A stretch of 30,381 bases of DNA from positions 1 to 30,381 of the forward strand of contig CAYWSJ010000042.1 of the NCBI GenBank assembly GCA_964461045.1, given 5' to 3'. The translations under genes were made by a program, and so were the position numbers. This DNA comes from JAGXLC01 sp964461045 (lineage in GTDB: Bacteria; Bacteroidota; Bacteroidia; Bacteroidales; UBA12077). The stretch's first letter is position 1. Every line of letters starts with the position of its first letter. Below are positions 26,679 through 30,381 of the stretch, piece by piece. The notes below the pieces were generated by a model. The model was not told where the DNA came from. It saw only the letters and a program-made list of their open reading frames with translations, and ran no database searches.

Positions 26679-27849
26679 TCACAATCCTGACAGAAACAAA
26701 TACCCGGAACGTGGAGCAGATGGAAAGAACCAAATAGATCTCTCTTCGGGGAAATACACCAAAGTATGGCAGGGTCCGAACCACCCGGGTGTGACCGGAA
26801 ACATGTCGCTGGAACTTACCCTGAGCGGAGATGAAGTGGTGGATGCCAAAACGCATGTGGGGTATCTTCACAGGGGATTTGAAAAACTCTTTGAACGCCG
26901 GCTTTATATGCAGGTTATGCCAACTTGCATCAGGATGTGTGTGCCCGAGTCGGATACGAATGAATATTGTTTTGCTGAAGCGGTCGAGGAACTTGCCGGT
27001 ATTGAAATTCCCGAAAAAGCCAAATGGCTCAGGATGCTTGCTTTGGAAATGTCGCGCCTTCAAATGTTGCTGCGCGTAGTACCCGGACAAGGAGGAACCT
27101 TTGGTCTGGGGATTGGCGTTCAATGGGGAATGTATGTCAGAGAACTGATTCTGGATTTGTTTGAAGAACTTACCGGGGGAAGAATTTACCACATGTACAT
27201 GCTTCCCGGGGGAGTCCGGGGTGATCTGCCCGAAGGATTTAAAGAAAGGGCTATGGAAGCTCTTGAAGAAGTTTACAAGGTCGCAAAAAGGATTGATGAT
27301 GTAATGTTCAACAATTCCGTATTCAAAAAGCGAGCCATTGGTACAGGCTATATTGATCCTTCATGGATAGATAAGTATGGTGTTGTAGGACCTAATGCCA
27401 GGGCAGCAGGTTATGAGCGGGATGTCAGGAAAGATTATCCTTATCTGAAATATGATCAACTGGAATGGGAAGTACCCGTGCTGGAAAATTCTGACATCTA
27501 CACAAGAGCAAGAATACGCTGGATGGATATGCAGGTAACAGCCGACCTGATTCGTCAGATATTGGAAAAAATGCCCGGGGAAGGAAGTTTCAAAGCGCCA
27601 ACACCCAATGCACTGAACTGGAAAGTACCAAAAGGAGAAACATACGTCAGGGCAGAATCTTCCAGGGGTGAATATGGCTATTACCTTGTTTCTGACGGAT
27701 CTAAGTATCCCAGGAGAATCAACCTGAGAGGACCTAGTTACTCGCATGCCATTGCCCTGCTTGAAAAATTGCTAATTAATGCAAACATTGCTGATGTTCC
27801 GGGAATAATGGTTTCATTGCAAACCTGCCCGCCGGAGATAGAGAGATAA
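26650..27849 (+). CDS. mbxL: NuoD/MbxL-like catalytic-site subunit without a complete NiFe ligand set
   Basis: Subunit of 399 aa homologous to NuoD, MbhL and MbxL (group-4 NiFe hydrogenase large-subunit fold). The N-terminal block VWQGPNHPGVTG...HVGYLHRGFEKLFE is well conserved. Hydrogenases coordinate NiFe by two CxxC motifs. Here the first is C93-x3-C97 (PTCIRMC) and the C-terminal one is C393-P-P-E396 (LQTCPPEIER), so the last ligand is Glu. A normal NiFe centre is unlikely. The pattern fits the Mbx lineage (sulfane reductase-like) rather than Mbh hydrogenase or quinone-binding NuoD. ATG at 26656 is an alternative start. The stop is at 27847-27849 and element 2 begins 3 nt later. Confidence 0.93.
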   Translation: MTMKKNKIFNHNPDRNKYPERGADGKNQIDLSSGKYTKVWQGPNHPGVTGNMSLELTLSGDEVVDAKTHVGYLHRGFEKLFERRLYMQVMPTCIRMCVPESDTNEYCFAEAVEELAGIEIPEKAKWLRMLALEMSRLQMLLRVVPGQGGTFGLGIGVQWGMYVRELILDLFEELTGGRIYHMYMLPGGVRGDLPEGFKERAMEALEEVYKVAKRIDDVMFNNSVFKKRAIGTGYIDPSWIDKYGVVGPNARAAGYERDVRKDYPYLKYDQLEWEVPVLENSDIYTRARIRWMDMQVTADLIRQILEKMPGEGSFKAPTPNALNWKVPKGETYVRAESSRGEYGYYLVSDGSKYPRRINLRGPSYSHAIALLEKLLINANIADVPGIMVSLQTCPPEIER

Positions 27850-27852
27850 TAT

Positions 27853-27885
27853 GTTTAAAGTTTAATGTTTGATGTTCAATGTTTA
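27853..27885 (+). repeat. Left heptamer array of element 2
   Basis: Tandem 7-mers of the type TGTTTAA/TGTTTGA/TGTTCAA. Bases 27860-27885 are a perfect 26-bp reverse complement of 28347-28372. With one mismatch the pairing extends to 33 bp (27853-27885 with 28347-28379). The array starts 3 nt after the NuoD-like stop codon. Confidence 0.92.
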
Positions 27886-27921
27886 AGGTTAGAAAAGCCA
27901 CAAATCAAAATATAAAAAAGA

Positions 27922-28317
27922 ATGGCAACAATTAGTACATTTGAAGAACTAGATATTTGGAAATTGGCAAGAAAAATATGTCAAAAGGTATTTGAATTAA
28001 CTAACAAAGACGAATTTTCAAAAGATTTTTCTTTAAAAGATCAAATAAGAAGATCAAGTGGTTCAGTAATGGATAATATTGCTGAAGGATTTGAAAGGGA
28101 AGGAAGGAAAGAATTCATACAATATATGTCGATTTCAAAAGGATCTTCAGGAGAATGTCGTTCTCAGCTTTATCGTGCAATAGATAGAAGATACATATCA
28201 AACGAAGAATTCGAAGAACTCTATAATATGTTAATCATTGAAAGTCAAAAATTAAACTCTTTCATTAAATATTTAAAAAATTCCAATTATAAGGGAACAA
28301 AATACAAGAAAAACTAA
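27922..28317 (+). CDS. Four helix bundle protein (S23 / 23S rRNA intervening-sequence protein family), copy 2
   Basis: Protein of 131 aa with the family pattern: start FEELDIWKLARKI, QIRRSSGSVMDNIAEGFER (NIAEG at 52-56) and ISKGSSGECRSQLYRAI, within four predicted helices, and a basic C-terminus (KGTKYKKN). It shares the family motifs with copy 1 but is otherwise clearly divergent, so the two were not produced by a recent local duplication. It lies wholly inside the inverted repeats of element 2, in the operon's direction. Its cellular function is unknown. Confidence 0.88.
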   Translation: MATISTFEELDIWKLARKICQKVFELTNKDEFSKDFSLKDQIRRSSGSVMDNIAEGFEREGRKEFIQYMSISKGSSGECRSQLYRAIDRRYISNEEFEELYNMLIIESQKLNSFIKYLKNSNYKGTKYKKN

Positions 28318-28346
28318 TCATCATTTTATTTTGACTCTTTTGACGC

Positions 28347-28379
28347 TAAACATTGAACATCAAACATTAAACATTAAAC
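28347..28379 (+). repeat. Right inverted-repeat arm of element 2
   Basis: Reverse complement of the left heptamer array (26 bp perfect, 33 bp with one mismatch), built of TTGAACA/TCAAACA/TTAAACA units. It ends 26 nt before the start codon of the NuoI-like fusion gene. Confidence 0.92.
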
Positions 28380-28405
28380 CAAGTAATATCAAATATCGAA
28401 GAGTT

Positions 28406-30372
28406 ATGAACCTAAAAGATATAATACGACCCTTCACCGCCTGGAACAATTTAGCCAGAAATCCTGTGACCATTAAAGACCCGGTTAATGATCGTCCGGG
28501 CGCACCAAGATACAGAGGTTTTCATAAGAACGACATTGAGAAATGCATCGGTTGTGGGGCCTGCGAAACTATTTGTGAAACAGGTGCTATCAGGATGGTG
28601 CCGGTAGAAGGTGTTGAAACAGTTGAAGGGGACAGTGGTTTAAGACCAGAGGTTGNNNNNNNNNNNNNNNNNNNNNNNNNNNNNNNNNNNNNNNNNNNNN
28701 NNNNNNNNNNNNNNNNNNNNNNNNNNNNNNNNNNNNNNNNNNNNNNNNNNNNNNNCCGGTAGAAGGTGTTGAAACAGTTGAAGGGGACAGTGGTTTAAGA
28801 CCAGAGGTTGACTATGGCAGATGCTGCTGGTGTGCCCTCTGTGTCGATATTTGTTCAACGGGATCCTTAACCATGTCGAATGAATACATCTGGATAGATG
28901 AAGACCCGGAAGCTTTCACATACGTACCCGGAGTAGACAAAAAGCCCTGGGACAACAATGAACTAGGATGGCAGAGGCCGGAGCCGGATTATGAACTCAA
29001 CATCAAAGAAAGGGTTCAGATGCCCCAACTTGAAGCTGAGGAGCGCGATGATTCCTTTATTGAAATTGTAAAGGGATATTCCAAAGACCAGGCAATTAAT
29101 GAAGCAACCCGCTGTATAGATTGTGGTCTGTGCCAGGCAACCTGCCCGGCGCACATGGATATACCCGACTATATCAGGGCTGTAAGAGAAGAAAACCTGG
29201 AGGAGGGTTTTAAAATTATGTACAAAACCAATCCCCTGCCAGAAGTATGTGGGCGTATTTGTACTCATAAATGTGAAGATGTTTGTGCCATGGGACATCG
29301 CGGCGATCCAATTGCCATACGCTGGCTGAAACGATATATCGCCGACAGCGTAGATGAAAAAGATTACCAAAATGCACTTCAACAGGAAAATCCGAAGAAC
29401 AAGAATAAAAACATCGCCATTGTGGGTGCTGGTCCAACCGGACTATCAGCAGCATACTATCTCGCTCTCATGGGTTACGGTGTAAAAATATTTGAGTCGA
29501 ATCCACAAGCCGGAGGAATGATGAGGTATGGCATACCCGAATACCGGTTGCCGTATGATGCGCTGGATGCGGATATTAATTACATCCTTTCCCTTGGCGT
29601 GGAAATTCAATACAACACCAGGGTAGGAAAAGATATTAAACTTGAGGAACTCCAGGAGAACTTCGACAGCGTGCTTGTTGGAACCGGATTACACGAAGGA
29701 AGAAGTACCAAAATACCCGGAACGGATCATAAAAATACTTACCAGGCTATTGATTTATTGCGCGAATACAGCAAAGGAAATGAAATACCAGTTAGTAAGA
29801 AAGTTGTCGTAATCGGCGGAGGTAATGTGGCTATGGATATCACCAGAACACTTGTGCGATTGCAAAAACAAAAATACGGGGAAGTGAACATCACCACTAC
29901 ATCGCTGGAAACAGAGGATATCATGCCCGCTGACCAGGAAGAGATTGATGAGTCAAGAGAGGAACATGTAAACCTAAAACCCGGCTGGGGCCCTCAAAAG
30001 ATTGAAATCGAAAACGACCAGATTAAAGGATTGCACGTTCAGCGATGCCTCTCTGTTTTCGATGAAAACGGCAGATTCAATCCCAAATTTGATGAAAATG
30101 ACACTGATTTCTTCGAAGGAGATATGGTGATTGAAGCCATTGGACAGGGTATGGATATCAGTTACATTTCCAAAAAAATCCGCGAAGGACTGGAATTTTC
30201 TGAAAGAGGACGAATTCTTGTGAATGATTACTTTCAGTCTAAGCAGGAATGGCTCTTTATTGGTGGTGACATTATCCAGGGACCCGATGTTATTCACGGT
30301 GTTGCCAATGGACACAAAGCTGCCAGGGGAATTGACAAGTATTTAAACGGAGAATTAAAATACCAGGAATAG
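28406..30372 (+). CDS. mbxN: NuoI/MbxN-like ferredoxin subunit fused to NfnB/GltD-type NAD(P)H flavoprotein (interrupted by a false gap)
   Basis: Merging the 55-bp overlap across the gap gives one uninterrupted frame of 603 aa. Residues 1-110 are NuoI/MbhN-like with two [4Fe-4S] motifs (C47, C50, C53, C57; C88, C91, C94, C98 in RCCWCALCVDIC). Residues from about 160 are an NfnB/GltD-type module: CIDCGLCQATCP (C185-C195), a second cysteine set (C230, C234, C238, C242), FAD site IVGAGPTG (287-294), NAD(P) site VVVIGGGNVAMD (about 415-426), and C-terminal FIGGDIIQGPDVIHGVANG. Electrons could pass between NAD(P)H, FAD, five or so clusters and the membrane arm. The arginine pair that binds NADPH phosphate in GltD (YRRsrEEMPA) is replaced by SLETEDIMPA, hinting at NADH. 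The Met at 28873 is internal, not a start. An upstream in-frame ATG at 28331 lies in element 2 and is rejected. Confidence 0.87.
28656..28755. other. Scaffold gap of 100 N with duplicated 55-bp flanks, inside the NuoI-like gene
   Basis: Exactly 100 N, flanked by identical 55-bp sequences (28601-28655 and 28756-28810) in the same reading frame of one gene. As with the first gap, this looks like an unmerged contig overlap. Collapsing 155 nt restores a single open frame and a normal second ferredoxin motif. Confidence 0.93.
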
Positions 30373-30381
30373 AAATTCTAA

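Larger units (their letters stand above)
27853..28379 (+). mobile_element. Element 2: IVS-like unit with four-helix-bundle gene and inverted repeats
   Basis: About 0.53 kb inserted between the NuoD-like and NuoI-like genes. It has the same plan as element 1: short-unit tandem array, sense-oriented 131-aa S23/IVP-type gene, inverted array. Its repeat unit (7-mer rather than 6-mer) and sequence are unrelated to element 1. TAATAT occurs directly left of the element (27847-27852) and 4 nt beyond its right end (28384-28389), a weak candidate target duplication. Removing the element would leave about 20-25 nt between the two Mbx genes. Confidence 0.6.

Noticed and set aside
26650..27849. NiFe hydrogenase (Mbh/Ech) large subunit
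   Set aside because: The four-cysteine NiFe ligand set is incomplete (C-x3-C and C-x2-E), and no maturation genes are in the window.
25693..28317. Diversity-generating retroelement suggested by the Avd-like four-helix-bundle proteins
   Set aside because: There is no reverse transcriptase, template repeat or variable-repeat target gene in the window.
28331..28405. N-terminal extension of the NuoI-like protein from the ATG at 28331
   Set aside because: It would translate the right inverted-repeat arm of element 2. The family start fits the ATG at 28406.
28873..30372. Separate NfnB/GltD-like gene starting at the Met at 28873
   Set aside because: The codons upstream in the same frame encode the second ferredoxin motif and continue into the NuoI-like part once the duplicated flank is merged, so this Met is internal.

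Overview
The window reads as a metagenome-assembled scaffold from an anaerobic or facultatively anaerobic member of the Bacteroidota, probably Bacteroidales/Marinilabiliales-like. The basis is AT-rich DNA, candidate Bacteroidota -7 boxes (TAnnTTTG), two-component-propeller/Y_Y_Y and TPR sensors with SpoIIE-type phosphatase outputs, an ApbE/NqrM-equipped Na+-NQR, and 'four helix bundle' (S23/IVP) genes. The taxonomy is inference. Two runs of exactly 100 N are scaffold gaps. Each is flanked by an identical 55-bp sequence, so both look like unmerged contig overlaps rather than missing DNA.

Layout. 1-327: non-coding, with a strong terminator. 328-1728 (-): Na+/alanine-type symporter (AGCS). 1821-7472 (-): two large membrane sensor-phosphatases with different sensors (propeller+Y_Y_Y; TPR) and the same coiled-coil/PP2C output. 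7486-9720 (-): a small membrane protein and a ClC-CBS chloride transporter. 9945-10148 (+): nqrM. 10187-17098 (-): a complete nqrABCDEF-apbE operon for the Na+-pumping NADH:quinone oxidoreductase. 17325-18035 (-): a Crp/Fnr regulator with all four FNR iron-sulfur cysteines. 18254-30372 (+): a tightly packed operon for an Mrp-antiporter/complex-I-like complex of the Mbx type, in the order mrpE-F-G-mbhD-mbhE/mrpB-mrpC-mrpD::mrpD-nuoH-nuoB-[element 1]-nuoC-nuoD-[element 2]-nuoI::nfnB-like.

How it works together. NQR links NADH oxidation to quinone reduction and Na+ export. The Mbx-type complex should link ferredoxin- or NAD(P)H-level electrons to ion transport through two antiporter modules. Its catalytic subunit lacks the full NiFe ligand set, its NuoB-like subunit lacks one of the four cluster cysteines, and its ferredoxin-like subunit is fused to an NfnB/GltD-type flavoprotein. 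This argues for an Mbx-like sulfur/disulfide or ferredoxin/NAD(P)H activity rather than a hydrogenase. An FNR-like O2 sensor lies between the two pumps.

Most unusual: all other junctions in the Mbx operon overlap or are 1-3 nt apart, but two are expanded by about 0.5 kb. Each carries a sense-oriented 131-aa four-helix-bundle gene bounded by long inverted repeats built from short tandem units (6-mers in one, 7-mers in the other). They resemble 23S rRNA intervening sequences moved into an mRNA. One assembly break falls exactly at the edge of one element, hinting that it is polymorphic in the population.
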